A stretch of 12,685 nucleotides of DNA. Source: Gammaproteobacteria bacterium. GTDB lineage: Bacteria > Pseudomonadota > Gammaproteobacteria > DSM-16500. The translations under genes and the position numbers were made by a program. The notes beneath the pieces are model-generated. The model was given only the letters and a program-made list of their open reading frames with translations. It did not search any database and was not told the DNA's origin. The stretch is from NCBI GenBank assembly GCA_009885665.1, contig VFKI01000017.1:1-12685 (forward strand), written 5' to 3'. Positions 1 to 6,777 of the stretch are shown one piece after another; position 1 is the stretch's first letter, and the number at the start of each line of letters is the position of its first letter.

Positions 1-11
1 AAAATCGCAGG

Positions 12-25
12 AATACTGAAGTATT
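12..25. repeat. small perfect hairpin at left edge
   Basis: AATACT-GA-AGTATT is a perfect 6-bp inverted repeat with a 2-nt loop. Weaker A/T pairing between the flanking AAAA (1-4) and the T run near 34-38 could extend it imperfectly. No T tract follows directly. It may be the end of a gene 3' region or of a mobile repeat whose remainder lies outside the window. No protein could be assigned to positions 1-68. Confidence 0.35.
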
Positions 26-122
26 TCGAGGTTTTTCGACTGAGGAACGTTTATAGATGATGCCATGATGGGATGCAAGGTGTAAAAGTTATTTATGCGC
101 AGAGCCTAACCATCCGCAAAGT

Positions 123-138
123 GAGGAAATTAATCATG
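123..138 (+). promoter_or_regulatory. strong ribosome binding site and ATG of a probably frameshifted gene start
   Basis: GAGGAA (123-128) lies 7 nt before an ATG at 136-138, a good Shine-Dalgarno arrangement. From this ATG only seven codons are read before TAA at 157-159, immediately after a run of five T (153-157). One extra T in that run would join this start to the long open frame that continues to 1205. The ATG at 255 has no comparable ribosome binding site. Confidence 0.45.
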
Positions 139-254
139 CACTGGCTACAGCGTTTTTAAAGCTTGTCCAAGCGTCACTTCCGCATCTAAAAATATATATT
201 AGCCTGACAAAAAGAATCTCTGGGGCTCAGCTGACTTTTCTCATAGCTAACATT
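139..254 (+). pseudogene. probable 5' coding extension of the 255-1205 gene, out of frame with its start
   Basis: The frame of the 255-1205 gene is open back to a stop at 66-68 but has no ATG, GTG or TTG between 69 and 254. Its translation from about 153 on looks protein-like: FLKLVQASLPHLKIYISL, then TKRISGAQLTFLIANI. A single-T deletion in the T5 run at 153-157 would explain why the ribosome binding site and ATG at 123-138 are in another frame. The restored protein would be about 356 residues. Alternatives are slippage by -1 on TTT before the TAA, a sequencing error, or use of a non-standard start. Confidence 0.4.
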
Positions 255-1205
255 ATGCCGGAAAATGCAGAAGCTTTATATTATGATGCAAACGATCATG
301 CTATTTATTTAACCCCTGCGGTACTTGGGCTTTCTTCTGAGCATCTCGCTGATCGGTTGGCTGAATTATTATGTGAAGCGCAAGTCGCAATTTTTCAATC
401 AGCCGATGTGCTGCCGCCTTTAGCGAAAACACAGGAAGCGATGCGTGAAGATTTGACGCGTTTAGCAAGCGCCATTCCTGTGCTGAAAAAATATGCCTGG
501 TTAGATTTGAACATGACACGACAAGAGCGCGCGCTACTCGCTTTGCCTATATTGGATATGCTATATACAGGGGCGCAGCCAGCTAACCTCACTTTTAATT
601 GTAAAATAGAAGAAAATTTAGTTAAAGCAGATGCGCATTTTGCACATCCTTTATTTAGTCTTGACAAGAACAGTTGGCATTGTTTGTTACCTGAGTTGCC
701 TGCTGTTACGCTTGATATTACGCCTTATGACTTGCTGGCGGATTTACCGGGTGAGCGTTTTGAACATGAAGGGTATGGTGTTTATCGCATTTTGCCCGAT
801 GAGCGCGGCGTATCGATCAGCGTGCCACTGGACGACGAATTTGACGTTTTTCTAACGCATATTGATTTTAGTCAGCATCAATTGAGAGCGACGCTGACGC
901 CGCCAGGGAAGCAATTGGCAGATAGATGCACCATGGAAAACCTGACACGTGAATGGATCTTTAGGACAAGGCTGACCGCAAAACATGTTTCAGCCGAAGA
1001 AAATCCGTGGGATGATTTTTGTAAAGTGGTAGCAACAGGCGCGGCCAGTGCGCAGCGTTTAGCAGGAAATTGGTTGCCGACAACAGATCGTTTACTTTCT
1101 AGTGCAAGACAGGCATTTTTTAATCTTTCGGCTGCGAACGCAGCGGATGCTCAGTCGCAAGCTTCTGCAGCAGAAACGGTCGAAAAAGCGATTAAGCTGA
1201 GATAA
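255..1205 (+). CDS. hypothetical protein, 316 residues from the first in-frame ATG
   Basis: I do not recognise this protein. It is soluble-looking, with no signal peptide and no obvious membrane segment. Residues 1-130 are mixed and rather helical and leucine-rich. Residues about 130-240 are acidic and hydrophobic, with likely beta strands (for example GYGVYRILPDERGVSISVPL). The last 60 residues are alanine-rich and probably helical. No catalytic motif stands out. The start is uncertain: nothing resembling a Shine-Dalgarno precedes ATG 255, the frame stays open upstream, and a good ribosome binding site exists at 123-128 in another frame, so the real protein may be about 40 residues longer or the gene may be damaged. 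It runs in the same direction as the glycosyltransferase, 122 nt upstream of it. No function is claimed. Confidence 0.7.
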   Translation: MPENAEALYYDANDHAIYLTPAVLGLSSEHLADRLAELLCEAQVAIFQSADVLPPLAKTQEAMREDLTRLASAIPVLKKYAWLDLNMTRQERALLALPILDMLYTGAQPANLTFNCKIEENLVKADAHFAHPLFSLDKNSWHCLLPELPAVTLDITPYDLLADLPGERFEHEGYGVYRILPDERGVSISVPLDDEFDVFLTHIDFSQHQLRATLTPPGKQLADRCTMENLTREWIFRTRLTAKHVSAEENPWDDFCKVVATGAASAQRLAGNWLPTTDRLLSSARQAFFNLSAANAADAQSQASAAETVEKAIKLR

Positions 1206-1236
1206 GTTCTAGATATTTTCTTGAATCACAATTTTA

Positions 1237-1266
1237 TTGAATCATGTTGTTATTCCGTGCTATGTT
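1237..1266 (+). promoter_or_regulatory. possible sigma70-type promoter for the glycosyltransferase gene
   Basis: TTGAAT (1237-1242) and TATGTT (1261-1266) are separated by 18 nt in the A/T-rich gap after the 255-1205 gene. This is an acceptable but not strong -35/-10 pair. It would give a leader of about 50 nt containing the inverted repeat CGGAAAA (1274-1280) / TTTTCCG (1295-1301). The call rests on consensus matching only. Confidence 0.28.
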
Positions 1267-1327
1267 TGATAGGCGGAAAAAAGCAAAAAAGGCGTTTTCC
1301 GTTAAACTCACATAGAAAAGGATGTCT

Positions 1328-2821
1328 ATGATGGATGCACAACAAACCGAATCGGTCAAAGTGAGTGTTGTTTTACCCGTCTATAACCAAGGTCACTATC
1401 TAGTCGGTGCGTTGCAAAGTCTAGTAAGCCAGACATATGCTGACTTTGAACTTATTATTGTGAATGATGGTTCAACAGATACAACGCCCGAGGTGCTGGC
1501 GAAGCTGAATCACCCGCGCATCAAAATTATTTCCCAACAAAATCAAGGATTGCCAGCGGCATTGAATGCTGGCTTTGCCATAGCGCGCGGTGAATATTGG
1601 ACTTGGACATCCGCTGACAATATTATGACACCCATTTGGCTGGAAAGTTTAGTCAAGGCATTAGCGGGCAGTCATGCGGATATTGGTTATGCCTGTAGTT
1701 TTTATGCGGGCATGGATGATAATGGTAAAATTCTATTTGTGAATCGTGATTTGCATTTTGATTTGCCGACATTGTTGTTGCGTCATACCGGTAATGCGTC
1801 ATTTTTATATCGTGCATCGCTGGCGCGGCGCGTGGGCGCTTATGATGTCACCTTGAGTCATGCGGAAGACCTTGATATGTGGATACGCATGGCGGCACAG
1901 ACACGTGCCGTGCTGGTTGAATCGATTCTGTATTATTATAGACTGCATAATAATTCTATGACAACGCAGTCAGAAAAAGTGGCTCATGCAACACAGCGCG
2001 CTGTTAAAAAATTTCTAGCAAAAACCAATGGTATTTTTGATATTGACACATTAGTGCCGGCGATTTCTCTCAGTCCTAATCCGCCATTAGAACGCTGGAA
2101 ATCACGCGTTTGGTTGACGGCTTTAGGTGCGACGGCAACTTATTATTGCCCAGTTGATGCATTGGTTGAGCAATTAACGGTAGCGTTGCGTGAGCGTTAT
2201 GAAGCGCGTTTGATTGCCAATATCGTTCACTTGTATGCACGGGAAGATCGCTGGGTGGAAGCCGATAAAGTAGTCAAACATTATCAACAAAGTGATCATT
2301 CACCGTTATTGCAACAATTGGCACGCATTGTTGCGCAGTGTGACAAAGTAGAATTAAGTAAAATTCCTTTTGCGGGTATTGATGAAAAACTGCTCGCAGC
2401 AGATTGTCGCGGCAGTTTGACGCCGCGTCAATTGACGCGCAATCTGGCGCCTGATCCAACAATTACTGTTAAGCAAACGCAACCCTTTTCACTCGAAACA
2501 TGGGTAACGCAATGGGTCAATCAATTAGAAGATCAACAAAATCATCCAGAAGTTTGGCGCAGTATTGGGCGTTTAGAAGCTTCAGCAGGTCGGCAAGCAT
2601 TGACAGATTTGCATGTGTATTTACAACAATTATTGGCAGTGCCGCAAGCGCCGACCGCGTTGATGTTATTGCTAATATTGGAGTGCGTTTGCGCAGCCTA
2701 TTTGGGTAAGGCAACAGCGGCTAAAGAACGTTTGACGCAATTAAGTGTGCAGCATTCTGGCGTAGCCGTTATTCACGGTGCACTATTGCATATTAGCCAA
2801 GATGAACGGTGTTGCCTATAG
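1328..2821 (+). CDS. family 2 glycosyltransferase with long helical C-terminal region
   Basis: This is a GT-A fold inverting glycosyltransferase of the GT2 type, expected to act in the cytoplasm on a nucleotide-sugar donor. Numbered from ATG 1322, VSVVLPVYNQG (14-24) is the first strand and loop, IIVNDGSTD (45-53) the nucleotide-binding aspartates, and NQGLPAALNAGFAIARGEYW (74-93) the following helix. The metal-binding position reads TSADN (96-100) rather than a classic DXD. AEDLDMW (181-187) matches the ED catalytic-base motif. The catalytic part ends near residue 235. The remaining 260 residues are helical, possibly TPR-like, and not identified. Of the starts at 1322, 1328 and 1331, I prefer 1328 because AAGGA (1318-1322) sits 5 nt before it but overlaps the first ATG. 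The stop lies inside repeat copy R1. Acceptor and product are unknown; a surface polysaccharide role is inferred from the family. Confidence 0.85.
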   Translation: MMDAQQTESVKVSVVLPVYNQGHYLVGALQSLVSQTYADFELIIVNDGSTDTTPEVLAKLNHPRIKIISQQNQGLPAALNAGFAIARGEYWTWTSADNIMTPIWLESLVKALAGSHADIGYACSFYAGMDDNGKILFVNRDLHFDLPTLLLRHTGNASFLYRASLARRVGAYDVTLSHAEDLDMWIRMAAQTRAVLVESILYYYRLHNNSMTTQSEKVAHATQRAVKKFLAKTNGIFDIDTLVPAISLSPNPPLERWKSRVWLTALGATATYYCPVDALVEQLTVALRERYEARLIANIVHLYAREDRWVEADKVVKHYQQSDHSPLLQQLARIVAQCDKVELSKIPFAGIDEKLLAADCRGSLTPRQLTRNLAPDPTITVKQTQPFSLETWVTQWVNQLEDQQNHPEVWRSIGRLEASAGRQALTDLHVYLQQLLAVPQAPTALMLLLILECVCAAYLGKATAAKERLTQLSVQHSGVAVIHGALLHISQDERCCL

Positions 2822-2909
2822 CTTTTCAAAAAAGTCTTTTGACTTTTCGCGATGGGGGGGCGTGGGGGCGCGATTCTCCCCCTTAAGAATCCCCCATCGC
2901 GCAAAGTCA
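2819..2909 (+). repeat. G-rich hairpin repeat, copy R1
   Basis: The first 41 nt (2819-2859) match copy R2 (4039-4079) at 38 of 41 positions. They begin with the TAG that ends the glycosyltransferase gene. The core GCGATGGGGG (2849-2858) is repeated inverted at 2891-2900. The arms 2840-2858 and 2891-2909 pair at 18 of 19 positions. Inside are further G5/C5 and GATTCT/AGAATC pairings, including ATTCTCCCCC (2873-2882), which also occurs in R2 and R4. The copy fills most of the gap between the convergent glycosyltransferase and lpxC genes. Confidence 0.8.
2830..2909. terminator. possible bidirectional terminator between convergent genes
   Basis: AAAAGTC-TTTT-GACTTTT (2830-2847) is a perfect 7-bp hairpin. 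Read on the minus strand, downstream of lpxC, its arm ends in a run of six T. Next to it is the larger stem formed by 2840-2858 and 2891-2909, which shares bases with it. The position, at the convergent ends of lpxC and the glycosyltransferase gene, suits a terminator for both. The T-flanked stem is A/T-rich and therefore weak, so the function is inferred. Confidence 0.45.
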
Positions 2910-2967
2910 GGTTGCATCTGGCCTCGCTGGTGTTTTTCGAAGATTGTGCTGAATGGTTACCCAGAGA

Positions 2968-3882
2968 TTAAGTCGCCAATACCGGCTTAAAAAACATGAC
3001 GGGTGCGCGAGCCCCTTCTTCTTCGAAGGTAACATATTCAAACGCATCTGACTGACTGAGTAATTCACGAACTAATATATTATTCAACGAATGACCTGAC
3101 TTATAGCCGTTGAAAGCGCCAATCATACTCGAGCCTAACAAGAAAATATCGCCAATTGCATCCAAAATCTTGTGCTTGACAAACTCATCTTCATAACGCA
3201 AACCACTTTCATTCAACACACGGAACTCATCAATAGCCACAACGTTGTCAAGGCTAGCGCCGCGCGCCAAATTCATCGCACGCAATTTTTCAAATTCAGC
3301 CATAAAGCCAAAGGTGCGCGCACGACTTACTTCTTTAGCATAAGAAATATTGGAAAAATCTATCGTTGCCGTATTACTATGCATACGAAACAAAGGATGG
3401 TCAAAATCAATGGTAAAACCAACACGAAAACCTTCATACGGTTCAAGCGTGGCCCATTTATCGCCTTGCTTAACCGTCACCTTACGCTTAATACGCAAGA
3501 AACGCTTAGGCACATTTTGTTCGCAGATGCCCGCAGATTGAATTAAAAAAACAAAAGGCGCAGCACTGCCATCCATAATAGGAATTTCGGCAGAAGAGAT
3601 ATCGACATAAGCGTTGTCTATCCCTAGACCCGCAAAAGCAGACAACAAGTGCTCGACCGTAGCAACACGTATACCATTTTGCACCAGCGTAGTCGACATC
3701 GTGGTATCGCCAACGTTTTCAGCTGTGGCACGAATAGAAACGGCAGGCGTCAGATCAACCCGCTGAAATTCAATACCTGTATTAGGCGGCGCGGGTCTTA
3801 AGGTGAGCTCAGCACGTTCACCGCCATGCAGAGTGATGCCCGTTGCCTTGATCGCATTTTTGAGCGTACGCTGTCTGATCAT
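2968..3882 (-). CDS. lpxC: UDP-3-O-acyl-N-acetylglucosamine deacetylase LpxC
   Basis: LpxC removes the acetyl group from UDP-3-O-acyl-GlcNAc, the committed step of lipid A synthesis. It is a cytoplasmic zinc enzyme. The protein is 304 residues (E. coli 305) and collinear with the family. E77-H78 lie in TVEHLLSAFAG. H237 and D241 lie in KHKILDAIGD and complete the zinc site with H78. H264 lies in KSGHSLNN. EIPIMDGSAAPF is at 99-110. An in-frame ATG 78 nt upstream (3960) exists, but family alignment begins at MIRQRTLK, where GGA precedes the ATG by a short spacer, so 3882 is chosen. The C-terminus ends PVLAT rather than the E. coli AVLA degradation tail. It is the last gene of the dcw cluster, separated from ftsZ by 286 nt that contain repeat R2, so it may have its own promoter. 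I could not pick one with confidence. Confidence 0.97.
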   Translation of the reverse strand: MIRQRTLKNAIKATGITLHGGERAELTLRPAPPNTGIEFQRVDLTPAVSIRATAENVGDTTMSTTLVQNGIRVATVEHLLSAFAGLGIDNAYVDISSAEIPIMDGSAAPFVFLIQSAGICEQNVPKRFLRIKRKVTVKQGDKWATLEPYEGFRVGFTIDFDHPLFRMHSNTATIDFSNISYAKEVSRARTFGFMAEFEKLRAMNLARGASLDNVVAIDEFRVLNESGLRYEDEFVKHKILDAIGDIFLLGSSMIGAFNGYKSGHSLNNILVRELLSQSDAFEYVTFEEEGARAPVMFFKPVLAT

Positions 3883-3963
3883 TACTATTCCATTATCAAT
3901 ACATAACCGCGCCATCGTAACATAAAAATTAGCGCGACGGAATTGATATATTTCCATCACTAT

Positions 3964-3979
3964 TCAGATGGTCAGATGG
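3964..3979. repeat. tandem 8-bp direct repeat
   Basis: TCAGATGG occurs twice in direct succession (3964-3971 and 3972-3979) in the lpxC upstream region. A 6-bp hairpin GCACGG...CCGTGC (3982-4002) lies beside it. This could be an operator half-site pair or simply a duplication. No known regulator is recognised. Confidence 0.3.
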
Positions 3980-4038
3980 CGGCACGGCCAAAACGCCCGT
4001 GCACACCATAATATATAGAGACGTATATCCGTTATTAT

Positions 4039-4110
4039 TAGCTTCTCAGAAAAGTCTTTTGGCTTTTCGCGATGGGGGGCTTGGGGGGAGAATCGCGATT
4101 CTCCCCCCAA
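4039..4110 (+). repeat. G-rich hairpin repeat, copy R2, with a perfect 30-bp palindrome
   Basis: Positions 4039-4079 match R1 at 38 of 41 positions, and the core GCGATGGGGG is at 4069-4078. It continues into a perfect 30-bp palindrome at 4081-4110: TTGGGGGGAGAATCG followed by its reverse complement. The palindrome contains ATTCTCCCCC, shared with R1 and R4. Unlike R1, the core is not repeated on the far side. It lies between ftsZ and lpxC in the orientation opposite to those genes. Confidence 0.8.
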
Positions 4111-4118
4111 AATACCCT

Positions 4119-4136
4119 AAAATTGGCGGAGCCAAT
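4119..4136 (-). terminator. weak intrinsic terminator candidate after ftsZ
   Basis: On the minus strand, ATTGGC-TCC-GCCAAT followed by TTT lies about 33 nt past the ftsZ stop. The 6-bp stem with a three-base loop and short T run could cause partial termination before the R2 palindrome and lpxC. The stem is short, so attenuation rather than full termination is more likely. Confidence 0.35.
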
Positions 4137-4168
4137 GGTGATATTTCACTAGGCCATTCCCAAATTTT

Positions 4169-5368
4169 TTAAGCGTCAGCTTCTTCCTTACGGCGCAAGA
4201 ATGCAGGGATATCAAGATAATTCAGGTCAGCATTGATATCATTGACGACCGTACGCGGCGCAGGCGTATGGGTAACAGTCATGCCACTGATCGCTTCAGT
4301 CTGGCCAATACGGCGTGCAACCGCAGGCTTTTCTAATTGACGATAGTCTGGCGTGCCGTCCGCCTTGAGCGTATCTGCCGCCCGTTGTGCGCCCGCCACT
4401 GCTGTTGTTTGTTTACGCCCCAGCCCTGTAACGATAACCGTGACATGAATTTCATCACGCATTTCTGGATCAATGACGGTACCCACCACCACCGTGGCAC
4501 TGTCAGAAGTAATGCTACGGATTGCGTCGCCCACTTCTTCAAATTCGCCAATTGACATATCCGAACCCGCGGTAATATTGACGAGCACGCCACGCGCACC
4601 TGTCATATCCACATCTTCTAATAATGGGCTCGCAATCGCCGCTTCAGCCGCAATGCGCGCACGGTTATCGCCCGACGCCACGCCTGTCCCCATCATCGCC
4701 ATACCCATTTCAGACATCACCGTACGTACGTCAGCAAAGTCAACATTAATGAGACCCGGCCGCGTGATCAATTCAGCAATACCCTGCACCGCGCCGCGCA
4801 ATACATCATTCGCTGCTTTAAAAGCATTGACCAGCGTGACATGTTTACCCAATACCGATAACAATTTATTATTCGGGATCGTAATCAATGAGTCGACATA
4901 TTGACCCAAGCTGGCAATTCCGACTTCAGCCACTTGCATACGCACCCGACCTTCAAACGAAAAGGGCTTAGTGGCAACCGCAACCGTCAAAATACCCATT
5001 TCACGCGCAATTTGCGCAAAAATTGGCGCTGCGCCAGTGCCTGTGCCGCCACCCATCCCCGCAGTCAAAAACACCATATCCGCGCCTTGTAAAGCTGCAC
5101 GAATGCGTTCATGATCTTCCTCTGCTGCGCGCCGACCAATTTCTGGATTAGCGCCAGCGCCGAGACCACGTGTCATTGCTTCGCCCAATTGAATAATGGT
5201 CGTAGCGGATGAATTACGTAATGCCTGTCCATCTGTATTTGCGCATATAAATTCAACGCCATCGATAGACGCTGCCATCATGTGTTCAACTGCATTACCA
5301 CCACCGCCGCCGATACCGACGACTTTGATGATTGCGCTCTTAGGTGTTGCATCTGCTAATTCAAACAT
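4169..5368 (-). CDS. ftsZ: cell division GTPase FtsZ
   Basis: FtsZ is the tubulin-like GTPase that polymerises into the Z ring at mid-cell. The protein is 399 residues, slightly longer than E. coli FtsZ (383). VVGIGGGGGNAV (16-27) is the first nucleotide loop, GGGTGTG (106-112) the tubulin signature, and NVDFADVR (208-215) the T7 loop with aspartates 210 and 213 that complete the neighbouring subunit's GTPase site. A variable linker (about 318-378) leads to the conserved C-terminal peptide YLDIPAFLRR (384-393), which binds FtsA and ZipA. The start is supported by AGGGAGAG at 5375-5382 (complement), 6 nt upstream. It follows ftsA by 49 nt. The repeat R2 region separates it from lpxC. Nothing in the catalytic motifs is unusual. 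Confidence 0.98.
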   Translation of the reverse strand: MFELADATPKSAIIKVVGIGGGGGNAVEHMMAASIDGVEFICANTDGQALRNSSATTIIQLGEAMTRGLGAGANPEIGRRAAEEDHERIRAALQGADMVFLTAGMGGGTGTGAAPIFAQIAREMGILTVAVATKPFSFEGRVRMQVAEVGIASLGQYVDSLITIPNNKLLSVLGKHVTLVNAFKAANDVLRGAVQGIAELITRPGLINVDFADVRTVMSEMGMAMMGTGVASGDNRARIAAEAAIASPLLEDVDMTGARGVLVNITAGSDMSIGEFEEVGDAIRSITSDSATVVVGTVIDPEMRDEIHVTVIVTGLGRKQTTAVAGAQRAADTLKADGTPDYRQLEKPAVARRIGQTEAISGMTVTHTPAPRTVVNDINADLNYLDIPAFLRRKEEADA

Positions 5369-5417
5369 AGTTAACTCTCCCTGGCGTCCCTTCCCGTTAG
5401 TAATAATTTAAAGTAAT

Positions 5418-6644
5418 TTAAAAATTCCCCTGAAACCAGCCCTTCATCCGCGCCCACATTCCCTTGGACTGCAAAATATGATTGCGACGATGGTCATGCT
5501 GCTGCATCCCGTACAACAACAACCCTACCCCCGTCGCATATACTGGACTATTCATCACTGCCGGTAAACCCCCCACATGTTGCGGCACGCCTATCCGAAC
5601 GGGCATATGAAATATACGTTCCGCCAATTCAACTGCGCCCGGTACAACAGAAGCGCCACCCGTCAAAACGATGCCTGCTGGAATTAAATTTTCAAAACCA
5701 CTGCGGCGCAATTCAGCGGCAACCAGGCGAAATAATTCTTCATAACGCGCTTCAATCACTTCTGCCAACACGCGGCGTGACAAAGTGCGGTCAGGTCGCG
5801 CCCCTGCCGTTGACATGTCGAAAGTGTCATTCGCATCCGCTAAATCTTGTAAAGCTGCGCCATATTTTAACTTAATTTCTTCCGCATTACGCGCCGGCGT
5901 ACGAAAAGTAATCGCAATATCGCTGGTCACTTGATCACCTGCGACAGGAATGACCGCGGTATGACGCACGGAGCCATTCGTAAATATAGCAATATCCGTT
6001 GTACCGCCGCCAATATCAATCAAGCATACACCTAACTCTTTTTCATCTTCCGCTAATACAGATTGGCTGGACGCAAATTGTTCTAACACAATATCGGCTG
6101 CCTCAAGGCCACAGCGTTTTAAGCATTTTACGATGTTTTGTGCAGCAGCAACTGCACCCGTCACAATATGCACCTTGGCTTCCAGACGTACACCCGACAT
6201 GCCGATGGGTTCACGGATGGAATCTTGATTATCAATAATGTATTCCTGCGGTAAAATATGCAAAATTTTCTGATCTGCCGGAATAGCCACTGCTTGCGCC
6301 GCATCAATCACACGCTCCACATCACTTGCAGTGACTTCACGTTCACTGATGGCGACAATGCCATGTGAATTAAAACCACGAATATGGCTGCCGGCAATGC
6401 CAACATAGGCAGAGTAGACGGGACAACCTGCATGGGCTTCCGCGGTTTCTACAGCGCGTTGTATTGATTTTACGGTTGATTCTATATTCACAACAACGCC
6501 GCGTTTTAAACCCAAGGAGGGATGCGACCCCATGCCAACGACTGTTAACTTACCATCATCCGCAATTTCTCCCACTAATGCCACGACTTTAGACGTGCCA
6601 ATATCAATAGCTGCAATCAAATTCTTTTCTGGCGTTGGTGCCAT
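5418..6644 (-). CDS. ftsA: cell division protein FtsA
   Basis: FtsA is the actin-like ATPase that anchors FtsZ to the inner membrane and recruits later division proteins. The protein is 408 residues (E. coli 420). AAIDIGTSKVVALVGE (11-26) is the phosphate 1 motif. The SHS2/1C insertion lies at about 80-160 and includes YVGIAGSHIRGFNSHGIVAI (80-99). LIDIGGGTTDIAIF (208-221) is phosphate 2, and GIVLTGGASVVPGAVELAE (324-342) is the adenosine motif. The C-terminal MWARMKGWFQGNF (396-408) is the amphipathic membrane-targeting helix. AGGAAA lies about 10 nt before the ATG. The gap of 133 nt to ftsQ contains repeat R3, so ftsA may be less tightly coupled to ftsQ than in compact dcw clusters. Confidence 0.97.
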   Translation of the reverse strand: MAPTPEKNLIAAIDIGTSKVVALVGEIADDGKLTVVGMGSHPSLGLKRGVVVNIESTVKSIQRAVETAEAHAGCPVYSAYVGIAGSHIRGFNSHGIVAISEREVTASDVERVIDAAQAVAIPADQKILHILPQEYIIDNQDSIREPIGMSGVRLEAKVHIVTGAVAAAQNIVKCLKRCGLEAADIVLEQFASSQSVLAEDEKELGVCLIDIGGGTTDIAIFTNGSVRHTAVIPVAGDQVTSDIAITFRTPARNAEEIKLKYGAALQDLADANDTFDMSTAGARPDRTLSRRVLAEVIEARYEELFRLVAAELRRSGFENLIPAGIVLTGGASVVPGAVELAERIFHMPVRIGVPQHVGGLPAVMNSPVYATGVGLLLYGMQQHDHRRNHILQSKGMWARMKGWFQGNF

Positions 6645-6724
6645 AATTTTTATTTCCTAGATTAACTTAACGCATAGTATCTCAGATAAATAAATTTGGA
6701 GCGGCAAACGGCATGAGGTGAGCC

Positions 6725-6760
6725 CTCCCCCATCGCCAACATCTACCTTACTTTATGTAG
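6725..6760 (-). repeat. G-rich repeat, partial copy R3
   Basis: This 36-bp segment matches R4 (11053-11088) at 34 of 36 positions, and its complement contains the core GCGATGGGGG (core at 6727-6736). The second stem seen in R1, R2 and R4 is absent, so this copy is shortened or is a solo end. An adjacent hairpin GTAGG-ATATA-CCTAC spans 6757-6771. It lies 17 nt past the ftsQ stop in the 133-nt ftsQ-ftsA gap, in the same orientation relative to its upstream gene as R4. Confidence 0.75.
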
Positions 6761-6777
6761 GATATACCTACCTATCT

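Noticed and set aside
1..68. 3' end of a protein gene entering from the left edge
   Set aside because: Short open stretches exist in two forward frames, but none gave a recognisable C-terminus, so no gene is called.
164..200. Promoter for the 255-1205 gene (TTGTCC with a TATATT box)
   Set aside because: The spacing between the candidate boxes is 25 nt, too far for a sigma70 promoter, and the segment is probably coding.
2778..2990. 70-codon forward open frame across the glycosyltransferase end and repeat R1
   Set aside because: It reads through the repeat hairpin in another frame, and the translation is not protein-like.
3172..3546. 124-codon forward open frame opposite lpxC
   Set aside because: It lies entirely within the conserved LpxC coding region on the other strand and resembles no protein.
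3883..3960. 26-residue N-terminal extension of LpxC from the ATG at 3960
   Set aside because: The family starts at MI(R/K)QRTLK, the extension has no conserved features, and the ATG at 3880-3882 gives the normal 304-residue length.
2819..4110. The G-rich repeats as a CRISPR array
   Set aside because: The copies are far apart, differ in orientation and length, and have no regular spacers or cas genes nearby.
4473..4904. 143-codon forward open frame opposite ftsZ
   Set aside because: It is antisense to strongly conserved ftsZ codons, has no ribosome binding site, and its Ser/Thr/Pro-rich translation looks like a shadow frame.
6645..6724. Dedicated promoter for ftsA in the ftsQ-ftsA gap
   Set aside because: The region is A/T-rich, but no convincing -35/-10 pair could be chosen by eye.
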